Translations under genes and position numbers: made by a program
Source: Planctomycetota bacterium
Lineage (GTDB): Bacteria; Planctomycetota; Planctomycetia; Planctomycetales; Planctomycetaceae
Length of the DNA: 64,000 bases
Direction: 5' to 3'
NCBI GenBank assembly: GCA_022600195.1
Contig: JAHZKX010000011.1
Coordinates: 131,887 to 195,886, forward strand
Shown: positions 49,100-57,373 of the stretch, piece by piece
How the letters are laid out: each line of letters begins with the position of its first letter
Position numbering within the stretch: the stretch's first letter is position 1
The notes under the pieces: generated by a model
The model's database searches: none
Seen by the model: the letters and a program-made list of their open reading frames with translations, nothing else
What the model was told of the DNA's origin: nothing

Positions 49100-50098
49100 C
49101 TACCCTTTTTTGAGTAGAGGATCTTTTTCTGCGTCCTCTTTATAGTAGAGCTTAGAAGGGATCAGAATTTCCGGTTTCACATCATCACCATTAAAATGCT
49201 TGATGATCTGTTCGATTGTAACTTTTCCGATTTGATCCGGAAATTGAATCGGGTCACATAATATTTTGCCTTCCAGAATAGCCTGCTTGCCAATCTGCTG
49301 TCCATCGAAGGCAATAATAGTTACCTGAGTTGCTTTGCCAGCAGCTTCCAGTGCAGCGCGTGCGCCCAATGCGGACGGATCGTTGATTGCAAAAATTGCG
49401 GCCAGATCGGAATTCGATTCGATCACATCTTTGGTTGCCTTGAAACCTTCGTCGCGGACTCCACCGCCATCAAGCGTCGCTACGACTTCTATCTTTGCAT
49501 TTTTCGTCTTGTCATTGTGTGCATTCACTTTTTCGTGAAAACCTTTGACCCGCAATTGACATGATTCCGCTTGCGGGAAATGCAGGATCGCGACTTTGCC
49601 TCCGGAATCACCTAGTAGTTTCACCATTGCATCCCCGGCTAATTTTCCTCCCTGATAATTATCAGTCGCCACGTGGCTAACGACTTTTCCTTCGTCGCCA
49701 TCGTATTTGATATCGTTGGTAAAGACCGGGATGCCTTTGTCGTTTGCCTTTTTAATTGCCGGACCGATGCCATTAGAATCGCAGGGATTCAGAATAATCG
49801 CTGAGACCCCCTTCACCAGAAATTCGTCTACATGGTCGGCTTGCTTTTTTACATCTCGTTCAGCAGAGAGCACAATTAATTCGTACCCATGTTTTTCCGC
49901 TTCTTCCTGCATCTGATCGGCGATAACCTTGAAAAAAGGATTCGTCAACGTAAGCGCCGAGAAACCGATGGTCCCTTTACTTTGGACATCGGGGGCATTT
50001 TCTGTCTTCGAATCGGACGCCGAATTCGAGGCTGTGTCACCACAACCAAAGGCGACCAGTAACAGGCCAGAAAAAATCGCAAGAGAGAGCCGAGCCAT
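49100..50098 (-). CDS. Sugar ABC transporter substrate-binding protein (RbsB-like)
   Basis: 332 residues from ATG 50098, chosen because GGAG lies nine bases upstream; a TTG at 50113 precedes that site. N-terminus LSLAIFSGLLLVAFGCGD is a signal ending in a Cys, so probably a lipoprotein, though the lipobox (AFGC) is atypical. Type-1 periplasmic-binding fold: TIGFSALTLTNPFFKVIADQ, HGYELIVLSAERDVKKQADH, KGVSAIILNPCDSNGI, GKVVSHVATDNYQGGKLAGD, LAAIFAINDPSALGARAALE. This matches the RbsB/ALS-binding group for pentoses and related sugars. It is the first gene of the importer operon and diverges from an IclR regulator. Confidence 0.93.
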   Translation of the reverse strand: MARLSLAIFSGLLLVAFGCGDTASNSASDSKTENAPDVQSKGTIGFSALTLTNPFFKVIADQMQEEAEKHGYELIVLSAERDVKKQADHVDEFLVKGVSAIILNPCDSNGIGPAIKKANDKGIPVFTNDIKYDGDEGKVVSHVATDNYQGGKLAGDAMVKLLGDSGGKVAILHFPQAESCQLRVKGFHEKVNAHNDKTKNAKIEVVATLDGGGVRDEGFKATKDVIESNSDLAAIFAINDPSALGARAALEAAGKATQVTIIAFDGQQIGKQAILEGKILCDPIQFPDQIGKVTIEQIIKHFNGDDVKPEILIPSKLYYKEDAEKDPLLKKG

Positions 50099-50243
50099 TC
50101 GCTTTATCTCCAAAATATCGACTGTTGGTCAAAACAAGCTTGATTGCCAGTGGCAGATATTGTATTCATATAAGAATTGAATTTCAAGTGTGGATAAACC
50201 CATAAGCTTCCAATTCATAAAGGCTTAACTCAATCGATTCGCT
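50099..50243. promoter_or_regulatory. Divergent control region of importer operon and iclR-type gene
   Basis: 145 AT-rich bases between divergent starts. This is where the IclR-type protein most likely binds. A short inverted repeat, ATTCA-9 bases-TGAAT, near 50163-50182 is a candidate half of an operator, but it is weak. Promoter hexamers are not clear. Confidence 0.4.
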
Positions 50244-51038
50244 ATGGAATCAAACATGCCAGAAATCAAAATCGCCGAATCTAAAAAGTCCGCAGTGCCC
50301 AACCTCCAACGCGGAATGTCAATTCTGGAATTTCTGTCGAAGAACCAAATGAGTGCGACTATCGCAGAATTGTCAGAGCGTTTGGGCTACCCCTCAGCAT
50401 CAGTTTTTCGAATCACTCAGGAACTAGACGAAATGGGATACCTGTCTCGTGATCCTGCGACAAAGCGATTCAGCCTGACCAATAAATTTTTAATGCTGGG
50501 TCAACCACAAGGACGAGAACATGGTTTGGTAGAGGCATCTCTTCCCGCTATGCGCGGCCTGCAAAAAGCAACAGGCGAGACCACACAAATTTGCTGCCTG
50601 GTCGAAGTCGAAAATGTCATTTTGAACCAACTGTCCTCCAGACATCCATTCAAATACTCCGCAGAACTTGGTGCCCGCTGCCCTGCTTACAGTTGTGCTC
50701 CAGGAAAAGCAATCATCGCAAACCTGCCGGATGAAGACCGCGAGGAACTTGTATCCAGGATTCGCTTCAAACGATTCACCCCCACGACCATCACGAACCG
50801 TCGCAGTTTTCGGGAAGAACTCACGAAAATTGCGGCTTGTGGATATGCTCTGGATCGAGCTGAGGGGTTGGAGGGCATTCATTGTGTTGCCGCACCGGTA
50901 TCCGATCGTCACGGATATCCTGTCGGTGCTATCACCATTGCAGGCCCTGCTTCGCGAATTTTGGAATCAGAATTCGAACAACTTGGCAACCTTGTCGCAG
51001 AAGCTGCATCGAAAATAGAATTTGAGTACGGTCAATAA
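50244..51038 (+). CDS. IclR family transcriptional regulator
   Basis: 264 residues. N-terminal winged helix-turn-helix (about 22-85): NLQRGMSILEFLSKNQMSAT, IAELSERLGYPSASVFRITQ, MGYLSRDPATKRFSLTNKF. C-terminal effector domain (about 95-260): TGETTQICCLVEVENVIL, SCAPGKAIIANLPDEDREEL, GYALDRAEGLEGIHCVAAPV, PVGAITIAGPASRI. IclR proteins control catabolic and transport genes next to them and respond to a pathway metabolite. It diverges from the ABC importer operon and is followed 22 bases later by an AroE-like gene, so it likely controls both. Translation may start at ATG 50244 or 50256; no ribosome site decides. Confidence 0.93.
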   Translation: MESNMPEIKIAESKKSAVPNLQRGMSILEFLSKNQMSATIAELSERLGYPSASVFRITQELDEMGYLSRDPATKRFSLTNKFLMLGQPQGREHGLVEASLPAMRGLQKATGETTQICCLVEVENVILNQLSSRHPFKYSAELGARCPAYSCAPGKAIIANLPDEDREELVSRIRFKRFTPTTITNRRSFREELTKIAACGYALDRAEGLEGIHCVAAPVSDRHGYPVGAITIAGPASRILESEFEQLGNLVAEAASKIEFEYGQ

Positions 51039-51060
51039 TTTTTCAGGAGTTTGACGCAGA

Positions 51061-51924
51061 ATGAACTTTCTTAGCCAACTCACAGGTAGCTTCGCACAGC
51101 CATGTAATGAAAACCCCACTGTCGCAATGGTCGAGGCTGCCTACCTTCATCATGGCCTTAACTGGCGTTACATTAACTGTGAAGTGACTCCCGAAGATCT
51201 TGGTGATGCGGTCCGCGGAGCGAGAGCCATGGGCTGGGCGGGATTTAATTGCTCCATCCCACACAAAGTTGCCGTAATCGAGTTTCTCGATGGGCTGGGC
51301 GAATCTGCTGAAGTGATTGGTGCAGTGAATTGTGCTGTACGGCGCGATAATAAATTGATTGGTGAAAATACCGACGGCAAAGGATTTGTACAATCGTTAC
51401 GAGAACACATAGATCCCACAGACAAAACGGTCGTTATGTTTGGAGCAGGCGGTGCAGCGCGGGCCATTGGTGTTGAATCTGCGTTTGCTGGTGCAAAGAA
51501 AATTACGATTGTTAATCGCTCTGTGGACCGGGGCCAGACGGTTACATCCCTGTTGAACGAAAAGACTCCCGCTGATGCAGAATTTGTTCGATGGGAAGGT
51601 GAATACCAGATTCCAGCAGGAACAGACATTGTTATCAATGCCACATCCATCGGCTTGTTTCCCGACCTTGAAGGGCGTCTTGCTTTAGATTTACACACAC
51701 TCACTCCGGAAATGGTCGTAGCTGATGTCATCCCTAATCCACCTGAGACGCGATTGATCCGCGAGGCACGAGAATTCGGGTGTACTGTGATTGATGGCCT
51801 TGGCATGCTGGTCAATCAAGGCGTGATCGGAATCAAATATTGGTCGAGTATTGACGCCGATCCGACAGTCATGCGTAGTAAACTCGAAGAAATTTTTGGC
51901 GTAACCGCGGAGAGCTCAACATGA
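51061..51924 (+). CDS. Shikimate dehydrogenase-like oxidoreductase
   Basis: 287 residues, with AGGAG 11 bases before ATG. The AroE fold is clear: substrate domain with GWAGFNCSIPHKVAVIEFLD (catalytic Lys in the PHK motif), VIGAVNCAV, GENTDGKGFVQSL (catalytic Asp), then NADP domain GAGGAARAIGVES, TIVNRSVDRG, INATSIGLFPD and C-terminal GLGMLVNQGVIGIKYW. The N-terminal SxS shikimate-carboxylate motif is not obvious (LTGSFAQPCNENP), so the substrate may be quinate, a cyclitol or another polyol rather than shikimate. It sits between IclR and DUF4432 genes opposite a sugar importer, which supports a catabolic role. Its stop overlaps the next ATG (ATGA). Confidence 0.9.
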   Translation: MNFLSQLTGSFAQPCNENPTVAMVEAAYLHHGLNWRYINCEVTPEDLGDAVRGARAMGWAGFNCSIPHKVAVIEFLDGLGESAEVIGAVNCAVRRDNKLIGENTDGKGFVQSLREHIDPTDKTVVMFGAGGAARAIGVESAFAGAKKITIVNRSVDRGQTVTSLLNEKTPADAEFVRWEGEYQIPAGTDIVINATSIGLFPDLEGRLALDLHTLTPEMVVADVIPNPPETRLIREAREFGCTVIDGLGMLVNQGVIGIKYWSSIDADPTVMRSKLEEIFGVTAESST

Positions 51925-53156
51925 ACCGTATTTTCTTTTGTCTTATTTTTGTTTTTGGCTGTATGAATCTTCTTTCCAGTCACACGCAAGCTGAAGAGAA
52001 ACGCCATGTTCTCACAAGTGCGAATGGCAAAGTTCACAGGGAGTCATGGAACCTTTCCGGCGAAGGCTGGTCCGTTAAAAAACGGACGCTACATGGTGGC
52101 AGGCAGGAAGGCGTAGAACTAATTACTATCAATAACGGTGTGATGCAGATCGTCGTTATTCCCACGCGCGGGATGAGTATTTACGAAGTGCGAAATAAAG
52201 ATCTGCGGCTCGGCTGGAACTCTCCCGTTGAAGGAATCGTGCATCCCTCATTCATCAACCTGGAAAGCCGTGGGGGTCTCGGGTGGCTTGAAGGGTTTAA
52301 CGAATGGATGGTGCGTTGCGGTTTGGAATTCGCCGGGCATCCGGGAACGGATGAATTCGTAAATAACACAGGCGACAAAGCCTCCATGGATCTGACATTG
52401 CACGGTAAAATTGGCAATATCCCCGCCAGTGAAGTTGAGGTCTTTGTTGATTCTGAAGCACCACACCGCATCCGAGTGCGTGGTGTTGTTTATGAGAAAT
52501 TCTTTTATGGACCTAAATTGAAACTCATCGCAGAATTATCAGTCATTCCCGGCGAGGACACATTTCGGATTGACGACACGGTCACGAACCTGGGCACATT
52601 CGATCAGGAATTCCAGATGATCTATCACACCAATTTTGGTGCACCTCTTTTAGGCAAAGGAGCAAAATTACATACCGCACTCAAAAAGATTGCCCCGATG
52701 AATGAACATGCCGGTAAGAGTATTGACACTTATGAAATTTACGAAGGGCCGACCAGAGGCTTTATTGAACAGGTCTATTTAATTGATCCAATCGCTGATA
52801 AAAAGGGTATCACAGGAGCAGTGCTTGAGAACGCCAGGGGAAATCGTGCCGCATCCATGCAGTGGTCGACAAAGCAATTACCTTATCTGACGGTTTGGAA
52901 AAATACCGCCGCGGTTGAGGACGGATACGTCACTGGAATCGAACCTGCGACAGGTTATCCCTACAACCGCAAAGTGGAACGTGCAGCGGGCCGCGTGCCG
53001 AAACTGGAGCCTGGAAAAACACGACGGTTCACTCTGGATTTCGGTTTACACAGCGGTGAAGCCGCCGTGAAGACTGCTATCAAAAAGATTAAGTCACTTC
53101 AGGGAACTCAAAAAATCGATGTGCAGTCGAAACCACCTGCTGACAACACCCCTTAA
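51921..53156 (+). CDS. DUF4432 aldose-epimerase-like exported protein
   Basis: 411 residues, start overlapping the AroE-like stop. Sec signal FFCLIFVFGCMNLLSSHTQA. The galactose-mutarotase-like fold of DUF4432 is suggested by QIVVIPTRGMSIYEVRNKD, SRGGLGWLEGFNEWMVRCGLE, LTLHGKIGNIPASEVEVFVD, EFQMIYHTNFGAPLLGKGAK and VTGIEPATGYPYNRKVER, with His and Glu residues placed as in aldose-1-epimerases. It probably interconverts sugar anomers or binds a sugar in the periplasm ahead of import. Translational coupling and context tie it to the IclR/importer unit. The substrate is unknown. Confidence 0.9.
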   Translation: MNRIFFCLIFVFGCMNLLSSHTQAEEKRHVLTSANGKVHRESWNLSGEGWSVKKRTLHGGRQEGVELITINNGVMQIVVIPTRGMSIYEVRNKDLRLGWNSPVEGIVHPSFINLESRGGLGWLEGFNEWMVRCGLEFAGHPGTDEFVNNTGDKASMDLTLHGKIGNIPASEVEVFVDSEAPHRIRVRGVVYEKFFYGPKLKLIAELSVIPGEDTFRIDDTVTNLGTFDQEFQMIYHTNFGAPLLGKGAKLHTALKKIAPMNEHAGKSIDTYEIYEGPTRGFIEQVYLIDPIADKKGITGAVLENARGNRAASMQWSTKQLPYLTVWKNTAAVEDGYVTGIEPATGYPYNRKVERAAGRVPKLEPGKTRRFTLDFGLHSGEAAVKTAIKKIKSLQGTQKIDVQSKPPADNTP

Positions 53157-53222
53157 AACATTCTCAAAATTCGATCACTCAATCATAGTTTCGCATTAAC
53201 TTTAAGATTTCAACAGCCCTGA

Positions 53223-56200
53223 TTATTCCTGCCCCGTTAATGTGAATGCAGCCCAAAAGTAGGGATGTGCGGCTCCATTGCGGTCTCGTCGGGCTCTAAT
53301 TCTGGTCAGCTGGGCCTGACGAAGCGCTTCTGATTTATGCATACCCTTCGCAAGGTTGGAAAAAAACTCATCCATCAACAATGCGGTCTCCTGATCGGGA
53401 ATACTCCAGAGTGACGCCACGACGGATTCAGCACCGGCTAACTGAAAAGCTTGTCGCAGTCCGGCAACACCTTCACCAGACCGGATTTCACCAACCCCGG
53501 TCTCGCAGGCACTAAGAACAACAAGTCTGGTTCCACGAAGATCCGCACTGATAATCTCCAGACCAGTCAAAACTCCATCGTTCTTTGACTGTCGCAATGC
53601 TTCCGGGCGATTATTACAGCCCGCCAGCATCAGCCCACACCGTAACAGCGGATTCACGGTAGAATCACGGGAAGTAGGATATGTCTGAACAAAACGTGAC
53701 ATTTGCGACAATGCCGCATCGCGCATAGCCAGTAGATCAGGATCTATTTTATCTTGAACCGGTGTCATTTTTGTTTTATCTGTCCGTTTCAGTTTATCAG
53801 CCGGGGCTTTCATTGCTGTTTTACTGCTTGTGGATTTCTTTTTCGAGGGCTTTCTTATGGCGTCTGCCAGCTTCTGATATTTCTTGTGTTTGTCGTCATC
53901 CCTCAGTTTTTCATAAATGTCAGCAAGCCTGAAATAAGAAGCATATAGCAGATTCTTATTATCTGGATCAGCTTTTTCCCGAATGTCTGCGGCAATCTGA
54001 AGTTGCATTACTGCTTCATTTGTGCGGTCCTGACGATCGAGAAATTGACCATAAATGCTGTGTGCGTGTGCCGTTCGAACCGTCTCGCTTCCATATACGC
54101 GTTTTCGATCTGTAATGTTTTTCAGGAACAACTTCTCAGCATCCTCAGGCGATTTTTTTAGTTCCAGCAATTGAGCCAACTTCAGAAACCCAACCAAAGC
54201 TTTGGTACTGCCTGGTCCTTCGGTATTCGTGTAATGTTCAATTTGGGCTCGTTTTGCTTCACAAGCGAGCGCGTAATTTTCAGATTTTTCAGCTGACGCT
54301 ACTAGAATCGAGAGCACACCTAAAGTGTCTTTGTGAGTATTTCCTAAAACTTCACGTGCCATTCTCCATGCTTTTTCATAATAAAGAGTCTTCGATGTAT
54401 AATCAGAAAGACTACTACATAAACTGGCGAGGTTTTTCAGAACAACAAAAGTATTAGTACTGTTGCCCTCTTTCCGTAACCGATAGTCGACTAGAAATTC
54501 GTAGTAAGGCCGGGCTTCCTCGAATCGCTTTAACAACCGTAAACAGCGTCCTGCCAGCTTTGCTGAATTATACGTATAACCTCGATTCGGCCCATAAATT
54601 TCATTTCGTATTTCAAAAGACCACTGTGCCGGCAATACTGCCTGACTATATTTTTTCTCTTTATAGAGTTTGTTAGCAGTGGCATACAGTTTTGATGCAT
54701 GACGTAGCGCCATTCGCTGTTCATTACTAACGGCGGACTCATCAGGCAGAAAAAAACCGTGCGTACTCAAGACTAAAACATCGGGATTTCGAATTGACTT
54801 GAAGGCGGATTCCGTTGCCAGCGATTCTGTCAGAACCTTTGGTGAGGAAGCATATTTAGTCAGTGAAGATTGGATACGCCTTGCCTCTTCAGCTGTACCT
54901 GGAAGCGGACCTACTGGTGCAAGCTGCTGATTCGTGCGTCCAAACTCGCTCTTAGAGATTATTCCAAATAAATTATAATTCGGATTTGCAAATACGACAG
55001 GCTGTTTGGGAGACACGCGATTGGTTTGGGATAAAGCACGTATATCTCTTCCACAAACGATGTATCGAAACTCAAACTTTTCTACCGCAAAGCGATCATC
55101 TTCAAGAGGGAGCGCGGCCCAGGGAACCAGCCACAATGAAGCATCTGGCGCGAGGATAACTTTATCGAACCCTTTGAGATGAGGCAGAATCGGTTTCAAT
55201 ATGCGATCACTCAATTCCTGCAGCAAAAGGCGTGTCTTTGTAGAAGCTTCTATTTCTCCTTCCTGATTCGTTTGAAATGCACCTCTTTGGATCGACTGAA
55301 TTCCCGATCGCAAAGTGGCTTCAATCTCGGTAGCAGATCCCAGGTCGACTGCAATGATCTCCTGACTGTTTCCAGGTGGAATGATCCAGGCACCATAGCG
55401 TGGTGCTTCGCGTTTGAATTTCTCGCCATTCACTTTATATGGATACACGCGAATAAATTCGATGAGTACAGAGTCCTGGGGCACCTGAGCTCTTACCGAT
55501 TTCAAAGTAACCCAGTCGCTTTGCCCATCTGCGGAACTGGTTAACCCGAGCCGCTGAATCAGTTCCTGTTCCTGGCGCCTCAACACTTCTAGCCGAGCCT
55601 CTTTTTGTTCTGCTGAAACTTCTGCCCCCAGTGTTGCGGATGCCAGTTGTCGCCGAACCTCAAACAGATTTTCTGCTACAACACGCAAAGCCCCTTGAAA
55701 CTGACGTAACAATCGCTCATGACTGGAGAGAGTTTCCTGAACCAAAGCTTTCCGATTCAGAATCCATTCAACACTCTTCTCTGCAACAAGACTATTCTTG
55801 CGCTGTGGCCACATTATTCCAGTCGCACGACGATAATCAACTTGATCAATACCCTTCAGAAAACGAAGTTGTTCCCTTTGGTTCAATCCGGTCAGCACTT
55901 TATCAGAAAATCTTTTGGCTCCTCGACGCTGATCGTCAAATGAACCAGCGGCAGCATCCCAGTTTTCCTGATGAGCTTCTATTGTTGCCAAAGTTGCAAG
56001 CACATCTCCCAGTTGACGGTCCTGAGTATTAAAAAGTCGCTTGCGTGTGGCGATAATCTCACGAAGCAATTTGACTGCCAGAGCGTGATTACCATCATAA
56101 TATTCGTGGTTGGCTAATTGATATTTCACTCGTAATGTCTGTGGATGTTCATCACCTAAAGTACGACGAGTAAGCTTGAACGACTCCTTGACTAACCGTT

Positions 56201-57293
56201 TTGCTTCTTGATCATCTTCTGTCAGTTGCGCTATTGAAGCAACAGCTTGAGCAATAAATGGATGTTCTGGAGGAAATTTTTTGCGCAACATAGGCAGCAA
56301 TTCTTTAGCAATCGCTTCAGCACGATCCCATTCATCAATATCCTGGTAGAGCAACATTAATGAATGCCTGACAAACAAAGCTTGCTTATCATTGGCTCTC
56401 CCCGTTTTCTGGTTTATCTCAACGATCTCTTCATAAAGTTTCTGCGCACCAGACACATCTTGCAGAGCATACAGAACACCAGCCAGTTGATACATTCCCG
56501 ATACTGTTTCGACGTGTGTTCGCCCCAGAGACTTTCGGCGGATCTCCAGCGATTCCTCAATTTTCGCACGAGCTTCTGTCAGATTTTCCTGTTGCTCATA
56601 CATCACGCCCAGATTGCAGAGCAATAAAGCATACTCAGTCTTCTCAGAGGGGAAATATTTCTTGCGAAGATCGATGACCTTTTCTAGTGTCACCAGTGCA
56701 TCTGCGAATTTAGCAGCCCGATATTGAGTTGCAGAAAGTACTTCAAGACTTTTCACGACTTCTTTATTATCATCACCCTTCCAGCGTTTGAGCACTTTGA
56801 TCGCTTCCAGCATTATCTTGGCAGCACGGGCAAATTCTCCCTTTCCGTCAACTTCTGAAGCGTAATTCACTTTGGCAACTGCAGTCTCAGGGTGATCGTC
56901 GCCGTAGACTCGTCGAAAATGGTACCAGATAGATTGCCATGCCTGTTCGCGCTCAGCGGAATGAAATTCTGTTTTGATTGCATTCGCTTTTTTTCGGATT
57001 TGCCGAGCTTCTGTGAGTAATGATTTCTGTTCTTCAGTTTGTGGAAGATTTTTCAGATCTTTGAGCAGGACCCAGCCTTTTTGGGAAACTTTTGGATGTT
57101 TAACCCAGGCCCACTTGTCCTCCGTTCGAAATGCCCAGACTTTTTGACCACGCCGAATCGTGGAAATGGTGTCGTTATTCACTTTCATAGAAGTCGAGAC
57201 GGCTGTGACTTCTAACATCTTTTCAGCATAAGCGCATGTCACAGGTGCAATAAAATTGAAACTGACCCATACAAGAATCCAAAATAATTTCAT
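53223..57293 (-). CDS. Giant exported TPR-CHAT protein with TPR array inside the CHAT domain
   Basis: 1356 residues from ATG 57293 (AGGTGAG five bases upstream; ATG 57308 is less likely). Sec signal (MKLFWILVWVSFNFIAPVTCA). An SH3-like domain is at about 25-80 (VNNDTISTIRRGQKVWAFRT). A first TPR array runs about 90-430 (LLLCNLGVMYEQQENLTEAR), then helical linker and the CHAT domain from about 610: VILAPDASLWLVPWAALPL, LPGTAEEARRI, LVLSTHGFFLPD with catalytic His845, and LVVLSACETGVGE with catalytic Cys1263. Between them residues about 856-1212 are a second TPR array plus a Lys-rich linker, before CHAT resumes at NPLLRCGLMLAGCNN. CHAT proteins are caspase-like cysteine peptidases. Partner gene lies 80 bases upstream. 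Confidence 0.92.
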   Translation of the reverse strand: MKLFWILVWVSFNFIAPVTCAYAEKMLEVTAVSTSMKVNNDTISTIRRGQKVWAFRTEDKWAWVKHPKVSQKGWVLLKDLKNLPQTEEQKSLLTEARQIRKKANAIKTEFHSAEREQAWQSIWYHFRRVYGDDHPETAVAKVNYASEVDGKGEFARAAKIMLEAIKVLKRWKGDDNKEVVKSLEVLSATQYRAAKFADALVTLEKVIDLRKKYFPSEKTEYALLLCNLGVMYEQQENLTEARAKIEESLEIRRKSLGRTHVETVSGMYQLAGVLYALQDVSGAQKLYEEIVEINQKTGRANDKQALFVRHSLMLLYQDIDEWDRAEAIAKELLPMLRKKFPPEHPFIAQAVASIAQLTEDDQEAKRLVKESFKLTRRTLGDEHPQTLRVKYQLANHEYYDGNHALAVKLLREIIATRKRLFNTQDRQLGDVLATLATIEAHQENWDAAAGSFDDQRRGAKRFSDKVLTGLNQREQLRFLKGIDQVDYRRATGIMWPQRKNSLVAEKSVEWILNRKALVQETLSSHERLLRQFQGALRVVAENLFEVRRQLASATLGAEVSAEQKEARLEVLRRQEQELIQRLGLTSSADGQSDWVTLKSVRAQVPQDSVLIEFIRVYPYKVNGEKFKREAPRYGAWIIPPGNSQEIIAVDLGSATEIEATLRSGIQSIQRGAFQTNQEGEIEASTKTRLLLQELSDRILKPILPHLKGFDKVILAPDASLWLVPWAALPLEDDRFAVEKFEFRYIVCGRDIRALSQTNRVSPKQPVVFANPNYNLFGIISKSEFGRTNQQLAPVGPLPGTAEEARRIQSSLTKYASSPKVLTESLATESAFKSIRNPDVLVLSTHGFFLPDESAVSNEQRMALRHASKLYATANKLYKEKKYSQAVLPAQWSFEIRNEIYGPNRGYTYNSAKLAGRCLRLLKRFEEARPYYEFLVDYRLRKEGNSTNTFVVLKNLASLCSSLSDYTSKTLYYEKAWRMAREVLGNTHKDTLGVLSILVASAEKSENYALACEAKRAQIEHYTNTEGPGSTKALVGFLKLAQLLELKKSPEDAEKLFLKNITDRKRVYGSETVRTAHAHSIYGQFLDRQDRTNEAVMQLQIAADIREKADPDNKNLLYASYFRLADIYEKLRDDDKHKKYQKLADAIRKPSKKKSTSSKTAMKAPADKLKRTDKTKMTPVQDKIDPDLLAMRDAALSQMSRFVQTYPTSRDSTVNPLLRCGLMLAGCNNRPEALRQSKNDGVLTGLEIISADLRGTRLVVLSACETGVGEIRSGEGVAGLRQAFQLAGAESVVASLWSIPDQETALLMDEFFSNLAKGMHKSEALRQAQLTRIRARRDRNGAAHPYFWAAFTLTGQE

Positions 57294-57373
57294 GATCTCA
57301 CCTGTCATAATACTTATGGCACTTAATACAACGATTCAATTGATTGTTTTATTCCAGCCTCTTTCATGATCTA

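Noticed and set aside
51168..51815. Long reading frame (215 codons) on the minus strand
   Set aside because: It is fully antisense to the AroE-like gene, which has clear family motifs; composition is Ser/Pro/Arg-rich, typical of a shadow frame.
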